From: Acidimicrobiales bacterium
GTDB taxonomy: Bacteria > Actinomycetota > Acidimicrobiia > Acidimicrobiales > Aldehydirespiratoraceae
Direction of reading: 5' to 3'
DNA length: 64,000 nucleotides
Assembly: GCA_029263195.1 (NCBI GenBank)
Contig: JAJCXX010000016.1
Coordinates: forward strand, 1-64,000
This document shows positions 17,825-25,490 of this stretch, piece after piece (positions within the stretch are counted from its first letter, which is position 1; each line of letters begins with the position of its first letter). Both the position numbers and the translations under genes were made by a program. Below the pieces are notes generated by a model that saw nothing but the letters and a program-made list of their open reading frames with translations, searched no databases and had not been told where the DNA came from.

Positions 17825-19002
17825 TGGAAGGCCGCCGCGTCGCGGTCACCGGAATCGGAGTCGTTGCCCCTTGCGGTATCGGTGTCGACGACTACTTTGC
17901 CGGTCTTTGCGGACCCGCCACAACCGGAGAGCGCCGAGTCGAGGAATTCGATGCGGGTAGCTACTTCGACAATCCAAAGGATGCCCGCCGCGCCGACCGC
18001 TTCACACAGTTCGCGGTGGCCGCTGCGGCCGAGGCCGTCGCCCAGGCCGGTGATCTCACCGCCCAACCCGACCGAATCGGCACGTTCATCGGCACCGGCG
18101 TCGGTGGCCTCCAGACCCTGGAGTCCCAGATCGAGGCCCGGCTGAGCAAGGGAGTCCGTCGCGTTTCGCCATTCCTCGTTCCGATGATGATGTCCAACGC
18201 CGCGGCCGCCACCTTGTCGATGAAGTACGGCTGGACCGGCCCGTGCGAAAATACGGTAACCGCCTGCGCAGCCGGCACCCACGCCATAGGAAACGCCGCC
18301 CGGTTGGTCGCCAGTGGCCGCTGCGATGTGGTCGTGTCCGGTGGTAGCGAGGCACCGTTCAGCGAGACTTCGGTTGCCGGGTTCGCCAACATGACCGCGC
18401 TGTCGAACTCCGGCACGAGTCGGCCCTTCGACCTCCATCGCGACGGGTTCGTAATGGCCGAAGGCTGCGGCGTGCTCATTCTCGAAGAGATGGACATGGC
18501 CCTGGAGCGCGGCGCCACGATCCTCGGTGAGATTCTCGGGTCGGCCAGCACCGCCGACGCCCATCACATCACCGCACCCGCACCCGGCGGCACCGGAGCC
18601 ATCAACTGCATGCGCATAGCGATCGCCGATGCCGGTCTCGAGCCGGCCGACATCGTCCACGTCAACGCCCACGGCACCTCCACCGGCAAAAACGACGAGG
18701 CCGAGGCCCACGCCGTGGCCACCGTGTTCGGACTTCCGGGGCCAATCATCACCTCAACGAAGGGCATCACCGGCCATGCGCTCGGCGGCGCCGGTGCCAT
18801 CGAGGCAGTAGCGGTGTTGTTGTCCATGAGCCATGGGGTAGTCCCGCCGACCTCCGGATACGCGACCCCAGATCCCGAACTTCCCGAGATCGACATAGTG
18901 AGCGCCGAGCCCCGTCCGTGGACTCCCGGCCCATCCATGTCCAACTCCTTCGGATTCGGCGGCCACAACGGGTCGATCGTGATAGGCCCCCCTCCGGCCT
19001 GA
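17824..19002 (+). CDS. fabF: 3-oxoacyl-ACP synthase II
   Basis: 392-residue elongating ketosynthase. The catalytic Cys is in NTVTACAAGTHAIG, and His residues in HVNAHGTSTGKND and GITGHALGGAGA. The C-terminal SNSFGFGGHNGSIV is conserved. Coupled to acpP through TGATG. With fabD, fabH, fabG and acpP it makes a nearly full elongation module; the dehydratase lies convergent downstream, while an enoyl reductase is not in the window. Confidence 0.96.
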   Translation: MEGRRVAVTGIGVVAPCGIGVDDYFAGLCGPATTGERRVEEFDAGSYFDNPKDARRADRFTQFAVAAAAEAVAQAGDLTAQPDRIGTFIGTGVGGLQTLESQIEARLSKGVRRVSPFLVPMMMSNAAAATLSMKYGWTGPCENTVTACAAGTHAIGNAARLVASGRCDVVVSGGSEAPFSETSVAGFANMTALSNSGTSRPFDLHRDGFVMAEGCGVLILEEMDMALERGATILGEILGSASTADAHHITAPAPGGTGAINCMRIAIADAGLEPADIVHVNAHGTSTGKNDEAEAHAVATVFGLPGPIITSTKGITGHALGGAGAIEAVAVLLSMSHGVVPPTSGYATPDPELPEIDIVSAEPRPWTPGPSMSNSFGFGGHNGSIVIGPPPA

Positions 19003-19027
19003 CACCAGGGACTCGACGACCGCCGAC

Positions 19028-19456
19028 TCAGCTGGCGTCGACGATCACGAACATCAACTCGCACTCACAGGCGACTTTCCCTCCGACGAGGGCCTGACCG
19101 ACCCCTTTGCCGGCACGAGCCGACATTCGCGTCATCTCGGCCCTCAACTCGAGGGTGTCGCCCGGAACAGCTTGGCGACGGAACCGGGCCTTGTCGAGGC
19201 CACCAAACAGAGGCAGGCGACCGGCGTACTTCTCGTCGGTGAGCACCGCTATCGCCCCCATTTGGGCTATCGCTTCGCACATCAGCACCCCGGGAAGGGT
19301 CGGCCGACCCGGAAAGTGCCCAGCGAAGAACGCCTCTTCACCCGAGAGATGCCACAGACCGGCTGCGCTGTGCCCCGGTTGCAGATCCGTCACCTCATCG
19401 ACGAACAGGAACGGATCGCGGTGAGGCAGGATGTCGACTGGGTGGGGGTAAGCCAT
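19028..19456 (-). CDS. fabZ: FabZ-type 3-hydroxyacyl-ACP dehydratase
   Basis: 142 residues from the ATG at 19456, preceded by TTGGAG 7 nt upstream. Upstream in-frame starts are poor. The hot-dog fold has catalytic His in DILPHRDPFLFVDEV and the helix GHFPGRPTLPGVLMCEAIAQ with Glu. It removes water from 3-hydroxyacyl-ACP and so completes the cycle of the convergent operon, from which it is separated by 25 bp. Confidence 0.92.
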   Translation of the reverse strand: MAYPHPVDILPHRDPFLFVDEVTDLQPGHSAAGLWHLSGEEAFFAGHFPGRPTLPGVLMCEAIAQMGAIAVLTDEKYAGRLPLFGGLDKARFRRQAVPGDTLELRAEMTRMSARAGKGVGQALVGGKVACECELMFVIVDAS

Positions 19457-19494
19457 GGTGTCTCCAAGGTCATCTGTCGGGGCGAAATAGGGCG

Positions 19495-19535
19495 AAAACG
19501 TCGACGTGGGGGCGGCACAGGCCGCCCCCACGTCG
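19495..19535 (-). terminator. Terminator downstream of hup
   Basis: A perfect 14-bp inverted repeat (19502-19515 with 19522-19535) with a 6-nt loop, followed on the minus strand by ACG and four T. It lies 47 bp past the hup stop and upstream of fabZ. The T-run is short, but the stem is very strong. Confidence 0.8.
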
Positions 19536-19582
19536 CAGATCTGACCTGGCAGGCCTTGGCCTACCCGAGTTGCAAGAGCCGA

Positions 19583-19858
19583 TCAGCTCTTGCCAGCGGC
19601 CTTCAGCTTCGATCCGACAGACAGCTTGGTTCGGGTGCCGGCGGGCACGAAGATCTCAGCTCCGGTCTGCGGGTTGCGAGCGGTGCGAGCCGATGTGTTG
19701 GCCCTGCTTGCCTTCAACCATCCGGTGATCGACACGTCGTTGCCCCGGCCGACCTCGCTGGCCACCGTCTCGAACATCGCGTCGAGACAGGCGCCGGCAT
19801 CCTTCTGGCTGACGCCAGCCTTGTCGGCCATTGCTGCCACCAGTTCGCCCTTGTTCAT
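19583..19858 (-). CDS. hup: HU-family nucleoid DNA-binding protein
   Basis: 91 residues, short HU form without the Lys-rich tail seen in mycobacterial HupB. N-terminus MNKGELVAAMADKAGVS, DNA-binding arm TARNPQTGAEIFVPA, C-terminal KLKAAGKS. It bends and compacts DNA as a dimer. AGAAGGAG lies 7 nt before the ATG. A perfect TTGACA on the minus strand at 19934-19929 probably marks its promoter, but the -10 is not well spaced; the closest candidate, TGTAAT, is 22 bp away. Confidence 0.95.
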   Translation of the reverse strand: MNKGELVAAMADKAGVSQKDAGACLDAMFETVASEVGRGNDVSITGWLKASRANTSARTARNPQTGAEIFVPAGTRTKLSVGSKLKAAGKS

Positions 19859-20033
19859 CCTGCACTCCTTCTGTTCGCCACATAATTCGTGGCTCCGTGA
19901 ATTACATGCGAGTCGAAAATAGGCGCAATGTCAAGCATTTCCCCAGAGTTTCACATTACGTGTCCGTTGGAATACTGGCCAAGTCGTGACAATCCGAGAG
20001 TCCCGCTCCAAATTACAAGACCCGCATCGCTGG

Positions 20034-20423
20034 TCAGTCAGAGTTGCGAAGGAATTCCGCGGAGCGAACAAAATGCTCCCATACCGCCTCCTCGGCCTCC
20101 GGCGGGACCGTCACCTGGGCGAGCGAATATCTCATCCGAGCGAGCCACGCGTCGCTGGCCGCCTCGTCGATTCGAAACGGGGTGTGACGCATCCGCAATC
20201 TCGGATGACCCCGCTCATCGCTGTACTGGGTGGAGCCGCCCCAGTACTGGATCAAGAACCCGGCGAGGCGCCGGCGAGGACCGGCCGTGTCGTCGGGATA
20301 CATCGGGCCGAGCAGAGGATCGGAGGCAATGTCGTCGTAGAAGCGATCGACCAGATCGACGAAGAACTGGTCGCCTCCCACCAGGGCGTGAAGGGTCAGG
20401 GATGCTGAATCGTCGTCACTCAC
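20034..20423 (-). CDS. glbO: Group II truncated haemoglobin (GlbO-like)
   Basis: 129 residues from a GTG at 20423. Signatures are LYDRFYDDIA-like VDLVDRFYDDIASDP, QYWGGSTQYSDERGHPRL, the proximal His in RMRHTPFRID and Trp in DAWLARM (the G8 Trp of group II). Such haem proteins bind O2 or peroxide/NO and are linked to redox tolerance. TATCGT sits 6 nt before the GTG and no Shine-Dalgarno is seen, so the mRNA is probably leaderless. Confidence 0.92.
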   Translation of the reverse strand: MSDDDSASLTLHALVGGDQFFVDLVDRFYDDIASDPLLGPMYPDDTAGPRRRLAGFLIQYWGGSTQYSDERGHPRLRMRHTPFRIDEAASDAWLARMRYSLAQVTVPPEAEEAVWEHFVRSAEFLRNSD

Positions 20424-20444
20424 GCCGGCACGATACCGGAGTGG

Positions 20445-21077
20445 TCAGCTCACTCCGAACAGCGTTGACATGGCACTTCTCAGACGCGCCTCGTCCATGG
20501 CTCCGTTGACCGTGTCGAGGTAGTTGCCGTTGGCGTCATAGAACGCGGTGATCGGCATACCGGTGCCACCCAGGCTGCGCCACAGGCCCGAGCCACCGCT
20601 TTGTTGGCCGTTGATGTCCTTGGCGATCGGCCACCAGTCGGTGCCGAAATCGTCGACCAGACGGTGCCAGTTGCCGCTTTCCTGGGAGTTGACGTGCACA
20701 AAGTTGACATCGTCGCGGAACTCGTTTGAAACCGCGGAGAAGGCCGGAAGCTCGGCCTCGCAGGCGCTGCACCAATCGGCATAGAAGTTCAGGACAATCG
20801 GCTTGCCCCTGAACTCCGACAGGGTGATCCGCCCGTCGCCGTTGGGGTCGTTGTCTCGCACCGGAAGATCCCATGCGCTGATGGTGGTGTCACCGCTCTG
20901 TGAGCGCGAACTCCAGATCGACACACCGAGCACGCCCCCTACGATCAGTGCTCCGACCCCAACCACGGCAACCCACTGCAGTCGGGCCTTTCGACTGGCC
21001 CGGATGGCAGCTTCGCGCCGCTCCTCCGCGGTTGGTCGTTTGCGCCGCGACGTCGAGGCGGTTGATTTCTTGGCCAT
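20445..21077 (-). CDS. Membrane-anchored TlpA/ResA-like thioredoxin with an EF-hand-like loop
   Basis: 210 residues from ATG 21077, with GGAGGGG 7 nt upstream. The cytosolic N-terminus is very basic (RRKRPTAEERREAAIRASRK). One membrane anchor (QWVAVVGVGALIVGGVLGV) leads to an outer thioredoxin domain with active site ADWCSACEAELP and cis-Pro region GTGMPITAFYD. Just before it is DPNGDGRITLSE, which fits the 12-residue EF-hand loop. It would reduce disulfides outside the membrane, fed by CcdA, whose gene ends 16 bp upstream. Confidence 0.9.
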   Translation of the reverse strand: MAKKSTASTSRRKRPTAEERREAAIRASRKARLQWVAVVGVGALIVGGVLGVSIWSSRSQSGDTTISAWDLPVRDNDPNGDGRITLSEFRGKPIVLNFYADWCSACEAELPAFSAVSNEFRDDVNFVHVNSQESGNWHRLVDDFGTDWWPIAKDINGQQSGGSGLWRSLGGTGMPITAFYDANGNYLDTVNGAMDEARLRSAMSTLFGVS

Positions 21078-21093
21078 TACTTTCCCCTCCGGA

Positions 21094-21846
21094 TCAGCCG
21101 AGCTCGACAAGGAAGTCGAGCCCGAACAGTCGTGCAAGTCGTTGAATCTGGACCGTGAGCCATGTGAGGCGATCGAGCGTGAGAATCGCTCCGAAGATCG
21201 CCAGAGATAGAGCAGAGAACCATGTCACGCCACGCATGTGCCGCTTCATGACGTTGAGAAGGTTGGTGGCCCGACCAAATGCCAGGCCCGTGATCATGAA
21301 CGGAAGGCCGAGTCCGAGGGTGTATACCCCCAGAAGGAGCGCTCCTCGACTGGCCCTTCCGTCGGCGGCGGCGACGGCCAACACCGAGGTGAGCACCGGT
21401 CCGATACACGGGGTCCAGCCGAAGCCGAAAGCAACACCGGCCACGGGTGGGGCGAAATGACCGTATTGAGACACTTGTGGATGGAAACGGGCCTCTCGGT
21501 AGAGCCAAGGAGCCTGCAAATACATGGAACCGAGAACGAACAGCCCCATGGACAGAACCATCAGACCCGAGACTCGAGTCAGGAGCTGCTGATTGTCGAT
21601 GAAGACCGAACCGATCGAGGTGGCTCCCATTCCCAGGAGAACGAAGACCGAACCGAATCCGAGAATGAAAAGTGAGGTGTCGCGAGCGATACGGCCCATA
21701 TTGGCCGTCCCGCCCTCTTCCAGCTCGCTCACCTCCAGACCGGTGACCAGCGAGAGATAACCAGGAATTATCGGCAGCACGCACGGTGAAAGAAACGAGA
21801 TCACACCCGCCCCGAAGGCGGCATAGAACGTTACGTCGGGGCTCAC
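21094..21846 (-). CDS. ccdA: CcdA/DsbD-type thiol-redox membrane transporter
   Basis: 250 residues with six membrane segments. The two redox Cys lie in helix motifs FLSPCVLPIIPGY and FGWTPCIGPVL. CcdA passes reducing power from cytosolic thioredoxin to an outer thioredoxin, here the TlpA-like protein encoded next. The GTG start overlaps the TGA of the upstream zinc-finger gene (GTGA). Confidence 0.94.
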   Translation of the reverse strand: MSPDVTFYAAFGAGVISFLSPCVLPIIPGYLSLVTGLEVSELEEGGTANMGRIARDTSLFILGFGSVFVLLGMGATSIGSVFIDNQQLLTRVSGLMVLSMGLFVLGSMYLQAPWLYREARFHPQVSQYGHFAPPVAGVAFGFGWTPCIGPVLTSVLAVAAADGRASRGALLLGVYTLGLGLPFMITGLAFGRATNLLNVMKRHMRGVTWFSALSLAIFGAILTLDRLTWLTVQIQRLARLFGLDFLVELG

Positions 21847-22151
21847 TGCGAGCTCAGCCGATCGGCCTCAGTGTGCAAACGGACGACAGCGTCGGGCACT
21901 GCCGCACCGCCCCTGACCCGCCTGATCGATGCCTTCATCTTCAGCAGTGCCGCGACCTCACCGGCGCAGTCCTCGCAACCCTCCACGTGGGCATCGACAC
22001 AACGAGCGCGGCGTTCACCGAGCTCGTCGTCGATCCATCTCTCGAGAGAGTGCCCCCATCGGGCACGGTGCAACCGTCCCATGCGCAGCCGAAACCCACC
22101 ACGGCCCGTGGCAATTCCCGCCCATCCGTGCCCTGTCACCTTATTGACCAT
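21843..22151 (-). CDS. Soluble HxxxCxxC zinc-finger protein (anti-sigma-like)
   Basis: About 102 residues from ATG 22151; ATG 22082 (79 residues) and a start at 22217 are alternatives. The central motif CVDAHVEGCEDC has the C-x3-H-x3-C-x2-C spacing of zinc anti-sigma factors. A helical segment, LKMKASIRRVRGG, follows. No membrane span is seen. It is co-translated with ccdA (4-nt overlap) and stands head-to-head with the ECF sigma gene, 23 bp away. A second anti-sigma-like protein follows that sigma gene, so the role of this one is open. Confidence 0.7.
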   Translation of the reverse strand: MVNKVTGHGWAGIATGRGGFRLRMGRLHRARWGHSLERWIDDELGERRARCVDAHVEGCEDCAGEVAALLKMKASIRRVRGGAAVPDAVVRLHTEADRLSSQ

Positions 22152-22156
22152 TGACG

Positions 22157-22166
22157 TTGCTAGTTT
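22157..22166. promoter_or_regulatory. Shared divergent -10 elements (zinc-finger gene / ECF sigma)
   Basis: TTGCTAGTTT holds TAGTTT for the plus strand (8 nt before GTG 22175) and TAGCAA for the minus strand (5 nt before ATG 22151). The hexamers share the TA at 22161-22162. The minus element lacks the final T, so this is the weakest of the three such sites. Confidence 0.45.
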
Positions 22167-22174
22167 GGCGGGTC

Positions 22175-22735
22175 GTGGGCGAGCAATTGACTGATGAGAT
22201 GGTGCAGAAGGCGGCATTCGATCAATACGTCGTGCCCGAAATCGAGGTTCTCTACCGGGTGGCGCGGTCGATCACACGCAACCCCACCGATGCCGAAGAC
22301 CTGGTCCAGGACACCATGCTCCGGGCCTACCGCGCGGTTGGTCGCTTCGATGGGCGTCATCCTCGGGCCTGGCTGCTCACCATTATGCGCAACGCCCAGA
22401 TCAATCGGGTGCGGCGTCGCCGACCCGAACTCATGAGAGACCCCGATGCCACCATGGAACGCGTAGCGGCCGAAGATTCCGGCGACGACGGACCCGAGGC
22501 AACCGTTCTCGACCGTGGCTACAACGCTGCTCTCGAAACCGCGTTCGACTCGCTTCCCGAGAAGTTCCGAACCGTGGTCGAGCTAGTCGATGTGCAGGGG
22601 CTCGCCTACCAGGAGACGGCCGACATTCTCGGAGTGCCTGTCGGCACCATCATGAGCCGATTACACCGAGCCCGTTCGCGCTTGCGTAAGCACCTCGAGT
22701 CGAGCGGGGCCTACGTCGATGGTCGACCGACATGA
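22175..22735 (+). CDS. ECF sigma factor (SigR/SigH-like)
   Basis: 186 residues from GTG 22175. Region 2 is FDQYVVPEIEVLYRVARSI through NPTDAEDLVQDTMLRAYRAV, RPRAWLLTIMRN-type HPRAWLLTIMRNAQINRVR follows, and region 4 is DSLPEKFRTVVELVDVQGLA with GTIMSRLHRARSRLRKHL. The order sigma then zinc anti-sigma, plus neighbouring thiol-redox genes, fits the SigR/RsrA disulfide-stress type. The likely leaderless start has TAGTTT 8 nt upstream. Confidence 0.9.
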   Translation: MGEQLTDEMVQKAAFDQYVVPEIEVLYRVARSITRNPTDAEDLVQDTMLRAYRAVGRFDGRHPRAWLLTIMRNAQINRVRRRRPELMRDPDATMERVAAEDSGDDGPEATVLDRGYNAALETAFDSLPEKFRTVVELVDVQGLAYQETADILGVPVGTIMSRLHRARSRLRKHLESSGAYVDGRPT

Positions 22736-22995
22736 TCAAACGTAGATGGTTCCGCCGCAAGCCTGAAGTCGACTGCCGCGAGGTTGGTCGAGTCCTGCAG
22801 AGCTACCTCGATCACAATGTCGAGGCCGACTTCGCAGGTCGAATCGCCTCACATCTCGAAGAGTGCAAGAAGTGCGGACTCGAAGCCCGCACCTACACCA
22901 AGATCAAGCACTCGCTGGGTGAGACCAGGCCCGAGGTCGACCCCGAGGCAATCGAGCGCCTCAGGTCGTTCGGCAACGAGCTCACCGAGGACTGA
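22732..22995 (+). CDS. RsrA-like zinc anti-sigma factor
   Basis: 87 residues, soluble. An upstream Cys (VDCREVGRVLQSYLDH) and the motif HLEECKKC give the HxxxCxxC zinc site of redox-sensing anti-sigma factors. It overlaps the sigma gene by 4 nt (ATGA), the usual layout for a sigma/anti-sigma pair. Oxidation of the Cys pair is known in RsrA to release the sigma factor; the same here is inferred. Confidence 0.85.
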   Translation: MIKRRWFRRKPEVDCREVGRVLQSYLDHNVEADFAGRIASHLEECKKCGLEARTYTKIKHSLGETRPEVDPEAIERLRSFGNELTED

Positions 22996-23003
22996 ACCCA
23001 ACC

Positions 23004-23768
23004 TCAGTCGACTGCGCTGTTGGGATCTCGCTCGCCGCGCATGAACGCTGCTCTCGCCTCGTCACCGAGGCCCTGGAGATTGAGCTCGAACGTGAATCCT
23101 TGTTCGTACCGATAACTGCGCGAGATGTCGTCATCGATCCCGTTGAGCGATTTCTTGGCAGCTCGAATTACGGTGGGGTCCTTCGACGCGATGACCGTCG
23201 CGACCTCGCGCGCCGTGTCGAGCAAGTCGTCGAGCGGCACCACCTTCAAGACGGTGCCCCAAGCGAGAAGTTGCTCAGCCGACACCGGCACGCAGCTGTA
23301 GAGCATCCATCGCAGATGCTTCTCCGGCACCAGCCGGCCGAGGTGGGTGGCCGCTCCGAGCGCCCCGTTGTCGACTTCGGGGAGCCCGAATCTGGCGCCT
23401 TCAGCCGCCACCACGATGTCGGCGCTTCCCGCCATCCCGATACCGGTGCCGAGACAGAAATCGTTGACGGCGCAGATCACCGGCACCGAGCACTCGTAGA
23501 TGGCCCGGAAGGCCTCGAAGCAGGCGTGATTCACCCCGAGGATGCCCTCGTTGCCGGGCATCGACTGCATTTCTTTGATGTCGACCCCTGCGCAGAACCC
23601 GCGACCGGTGGCGGTAAGGATGACGGCCTTCACTTCGGGCCGCGCCGACACCGCGTCGCAGACCTCGGCGATTCGCCTGGTGTCGGCGATCGGCAAGGCG
23701 TTGACCGTCGGGTTGTCCATCACCAACTCGAGTATTCCGCGGTCGCCGAGCGACTCATGAATGGTCAT
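23004..23768 (-). CDS. Enoyl-CoA hydratase family protein, EchA20-like
   Basis: 254-residue crotonase fold. Oxyanion-hole segments are RGFCAGVDIKEMQ and CLGTGIGMAGSADIVVA. FGLPEVDNGALGAATHLGRL and the C-terminal YRYEQGFTFELNLQGL look close, from memory, to mycobacterial EchA20, a hydrolase that opens the last steroid ring (HIP pathway). Ordinary hydratases lack that tail. It overlaps the thiolase gene by 4 nt. The EchA20 assignment needs an alignment; crotonase membership is sure. Confidence 0.85.
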   Translation of the reverse strand: MTIHESLGDRGILELVMDNPTVNALPIADTRRIAEVCDAVSARPEVKAVILTATGRGFCAGVDIKEMQSMPGNEGILGVNHACFEAFRAIYECSVPVICAVNDFCLGTGIGMAGSADIVVAAEGARFGLPEVDNGALGAATHLGRLVPEKHLRWMLYSCVPVSAEQLLAWGTVLKVVPLDDLLDTAREVATVIASKDPTVIRAAKKSLNGIDDDISRSYRYEQGFTFELNLQGLGDEARAAFMRGERDPNSAVD

Positions 23769-24952
23769 CGACGAACCACCACTGACGATCCGTGACCGAA
23801 TAATCCCTGATTAGCGGTAACGCCGACGCGGGCCCCCTCGACCTGTCGGGCACCGGCCTCTCCGCGAAGTTGCCAGGTGAGCTCACAAACCTGGGCGAGC
23901 GCCTGGGCTGGAACCGCCTCGCCGAACGCCCCCAGTCCCCCGCTGGGGTTCACCGGGAGTCGACCCCCGATGGTGGTGACACCATCGCGCAGAAGCTTCT
24001 CGGCATCTCCGGAAGCGCAGAAGCCGAGCTGTTCGTACCAATCGAGTTCGAGCGCGGACGACAGGTCGTAGACCTCGGCGACATCGACATCGTCGGGGCC
24101 GAGTCCGGCCTCTGCGTAAGCGCTGTGCCCGATCGATTCCTTGAATCCGACCTCCGGTTCGGGGGTGCCTGCGCCGGAATCGGTTGCCAGATAAGGAAGA
24201 TCGATCATGGTGTCGGGGTAGGTCGGGGTGACGGTGGAGATTCCGGCCACTCTCACCGGATCGGAATGCCCGTGGGCCTTGGCGTAGTCCATCGAGGAAA
24301 CCACGATCGCGGCGCCCCCATCGGATGTGGCGCAGATATCGAGCAGTCGGAGTGGGTTGGAAACGACCGGCGAGTTGCGAACATCGTCGAGGCCGTACTC
24401 CTTCGTGAACCGAGCCCGCTCGTTGTGGACGCTGTGACGGGAGTTCTTGACCTTCACCATGGCGAAATCGTCGGTGGTCGCGCCGTAGAGATCCATTCGG
24501 CGCCGGGCGTGCAGTCCGAAATACACCGGGTTGGTGGCGCCCACCAGATGGAACCGCAGCCAATCCATGTCGTCGGGTCGATCGCCGGCGTTGGGAGCCA
24601 GGAAACCCTTCGGAGTGGTATCGGCGCCCACCACGATCGCCACATCACACGCGCCCGACAGGATCTGTCCGCGGGCCACCTGCAGGGCGGTAGCTCCCGA
24701 TGCGCAAGCCGCGTAGCTCGACGAGACCTGTGAGCCGTTGAATCCGAGTGCCCTGGCGAACGTCGAGCCCGACACGTATCCGGGGTAGCCACACCGGACC
24801 GTGATGGCGCCGGACACGAAGCCGACGTCGTTCCAGTCGACCCCGGCATCAGCGAGGGCTTCGTGGGCGGCATGGGTCCCGTACTCCACGAAGTTGCGGC
24901 CCCATTTGCCCCAAGGGTGCATGCCCACACCGAGAATCGCTATCTCGTCCAT
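23765..24952 (-). CDS. Ltp/SCP-x-type thiolase
   Basis: 395 residues from ATG 24952, which shares a base with the DUF35 stop; a longer start at 24991 is rejected. It lacks the classic thiolase C-terminal Cys motif but has Cys in SSYAACASGATALQ and the lipid-transfer-protein thiolase features DICATSDGGAAIVV and LPVNPSGGLGAFGEAVPA. Such enzymes cleave or retro-aldol steroid side-chain CoA esters with a DUF35 partner. The DUF35-thiolase-hydratase operon fits sterol or branched-chain acyl-CoA breakdown. Confidence 0.88.
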   Translation of the reverse strand: MDEIAILGVGMHPWGKWGRNFVEYGTHAAHEALADAGVDWNDVGFVSGAITVRCGYPGYVSGSTFARALGFNGSQVSSSYAACASGATALQVARGQILSGACDVAIVVGADTTPKGFLAPNAGDRPDDMDWLRFHLVGATNPVYFGLHARRRMDLYGATTDDFAMVKVKNSRHSVHNERARFTKEYGLDDVRNSPVVSNPLRLLDICATSDGGAAIVVSSMDYAKAHGHSDPVRVAGISTVTPTYPDTMIDLPYLATDSGAGTPEPEVGFKESIGHSAYAEAGLGPDDVDVAEVYDLSSALELDWYEQLGFCASGDAEKLLRDGVTTIGGRLPVNPSGGLGAFGEAVPAQALAQVCELTWQLRGEAGARQVEGARVGVTANQGLFGHGSSVVVRR

Positions 24953-25407
24953 CAGCGCAACTCCGATTCGATGGGATCGGTCGGCCGCCATTTCCAGACC
25001 ATGTACTCATTGTCGTCGTCCTCGTAGAGGACATCGAGCGCCAGCTTCATTTCCTGGCCGACATGAAGATCGTCGGGGCCGTATCCCTCGACCACCTGAC
25101 CGAGAATCACCATCTTCTCGGTGTGCAGCTGAACCGCCGCCACAGTGATGGGCTGATAGGGATCGGTGTTGACAACGAACGGCGGAGGCGGCGGGTAGTC
25201 GCTGGTGGTATACGACCACACCGTGCCCCGACTGCTCAGCTCGACCTCCTCGAGTTGCGCCGGACCCGCGACGCCGGGATCGCCGCCGGCCAGGTGGCAG
25301 GGGAAGAAGTAAGAGTCTCGGCCGGCGATCTTCGCACCGATCAGATGCGGGTCATCCGGGTCCATCGTGAACATGCCCTCGACCGCAGGAACTCGAGTCT
25401 TGGCCAA
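24952..25407 (-). CDS. DUF35 OB-fold partner of the Ltp thiolase
   Basis: 151 residues from a TTG at 25407 with AGGGG about 5 nt upstream. The rubredoxin-like N-terminal part has a single Cys (SYFFPCHLAGG), so the zinc ribbon of DUF35 is not preserved. The OB-fold part includes GTVWSYTTSDYPPPPPF and VGQEMKLALDVLYED. In actinobacteria DUF35 proteins form complexes with Ltp thiolases or MaoC-type hydratases. First gene of the three-gene operon. Confidence 0.82.
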   Translation of the reverse strand: MAKTRVPAVEGMFTMDPDDPHLIGAKIAGRDSYFFPCHLAGGDPGVAGPAQLEEVELSSRGTVWSYTTSDYPPPPPFVVNTDPYQPITVAAVQLHTEKMVILGQVVEGYGPDDLHVGQEMKLALDVLYEDDDNEYMVWKWRPTDPIESELR

Positions 25408-25490
25408 TTTTCCCCTCGTTCGTCGCCCGAAATCTGACAGGCTGCCAGACTAGCGTCTAGCTTCTCGGCACTCATTTCCGTCGAGTCTCG

